Assembly (NCBI GenBank): GCA_027296385.1
Contig: JAPUJD010000113.1
Span: forward strand, 1-7,295
Direction of reading: 5' to 3'
From: Acidobacteriota bacterium
Lineage (GTDB): Bacteria; Acidobacteriota; Thermoanaerobaculia; Multivoradales; JAHEKO01
Length of the DNA stretch: 7,295 bases
How positions within the stretch are numbered: the stretch's first letter is position 1; every line of letters begins with the position of its first letter. Positions 7,179 through 7,295 of the stretch are shown one piece after another. The notes under the pieces were generated by a model. The model saw only the letters and a list, made by a program, of their open reading frames with translations, did no database searches and was not told the origin of the DNA. A program made the translations under genes and the position numbers.

Positions 7179-7295
7179 TTAGCGCAGCGTACTGAGCTGC
7201 GCTTCCGACTCGTCACTGATCTGGACGTCGGTGTAGGGCCGAGGCCAGATGCCCCCCTCCCAGTCGTGGAGTCGACCGACCTCCTTGGAGATCTT
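7179..7295 (-). CDS. Unidentified ORF, C-terminal 38 residues (start outside window)
   Basis: A - strand frame enters from the window edge and ends at TAA 7179-7181. It encodes an acidic tail including LHDWEGGIWPRPYTDVQISD and ending in SEAQLSTLR. Thirty-two of 38 codons end in G or C, which is more gene-like than the opposing + strand frame over the same bases. I do not recognise the family. It could be the end of a separate gene, or an upstream piece of the broken ImmA/IrrE-type gene, since it shares the frame that continues past the stop into 7178-7133. Too short to decide. Confidence 0.3.
   Translation of the reverse strand, partial: KISKEVGRLHDWEGGIWPRPYTDVQISDESEAQLSTLR

Noticed and set aside
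7092..7295. Open + strand frame opposite the - strand ORF fragments at the right end
   Set aside because: It has no convincing start, only about two thirds GC in third positions over 7158-7295, and no recognised motif, while the - strand carries a recognisable ImmA/IrrE-type tail over part of the same stretch.

Overview
This window carries a SUF-type iron-sulfur cluster assembly operon from a high-GC bacterium. From left to right on the + strand it reads: the 3' part of an AI-2E-family membrane permease (1-801), a 177-nt control region, an Rrf2-family [2Fe-2S] regulator (979-1440), sufB (1486-2940), sufC (3014-3802), sufD (3813-5174), sufS (5177-6418) and sufU (6415-6870). SufB, SufC and the regulator resemble gammaproteobacterial versions as I remember them. 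However, a regulator-sufBCDSU order with strongly C-ending codons also occurs in other high-GC phyla such as Acidobacteriota, so I do not assign a taxon.

The genes form one unit. SufS takes sulfur from cysteine as a persulfide, and SufU, the zinc-binding sulfur acceptor, picks it up. The SufB-SufC-SufD scaffold assembles the cluster using SufC ATP hydrolysis, and the Rrf2 regulator very probably senses cluster supply and controls the operon. Spacing is tight from sufC onward: sufC-sufD 10 nt with the sufD ribosome site overlapping the sufC stop, sufD-sufS 2 nt, and sufS-sufU overlapping by 4 nt (ATGA). All residues expected for catalysis are present, so the operon looks functional. No sufE, sufA or sufT lies in the window.

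The control region (890-961) is dense. It holds a perfect 13-nt palindrome, a TTGACA -35 box with a plausible extended -10, and two overlapping inverted repeats with the GACT/AGTC half-sites known from IscR targets. The 73-nt sufB-sufC linker is made of short tandem duplications. Inside sufU, near codon 35-43, codon use switches abruptly from C-ending to G/T-ending codons.

Downstream of sufU (6871-7295) the sequence is less GC-rich and carries no intact gene. On the - strand there is a C-terminal fragment (6986-about 7138) typical of HigA/XRE-type ImmA/IrrE metallopeptidase proteins. It appears broken by a frameshift and a stop. An unidentified ORF end follows at 7179-7295. This flank looks like accessory, decaying DNA next to a core operon. 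I found no wholly new system. The most interesting signals are the operator array, the codon switch in sufU and the broken peptidase-antitoxin remnant.
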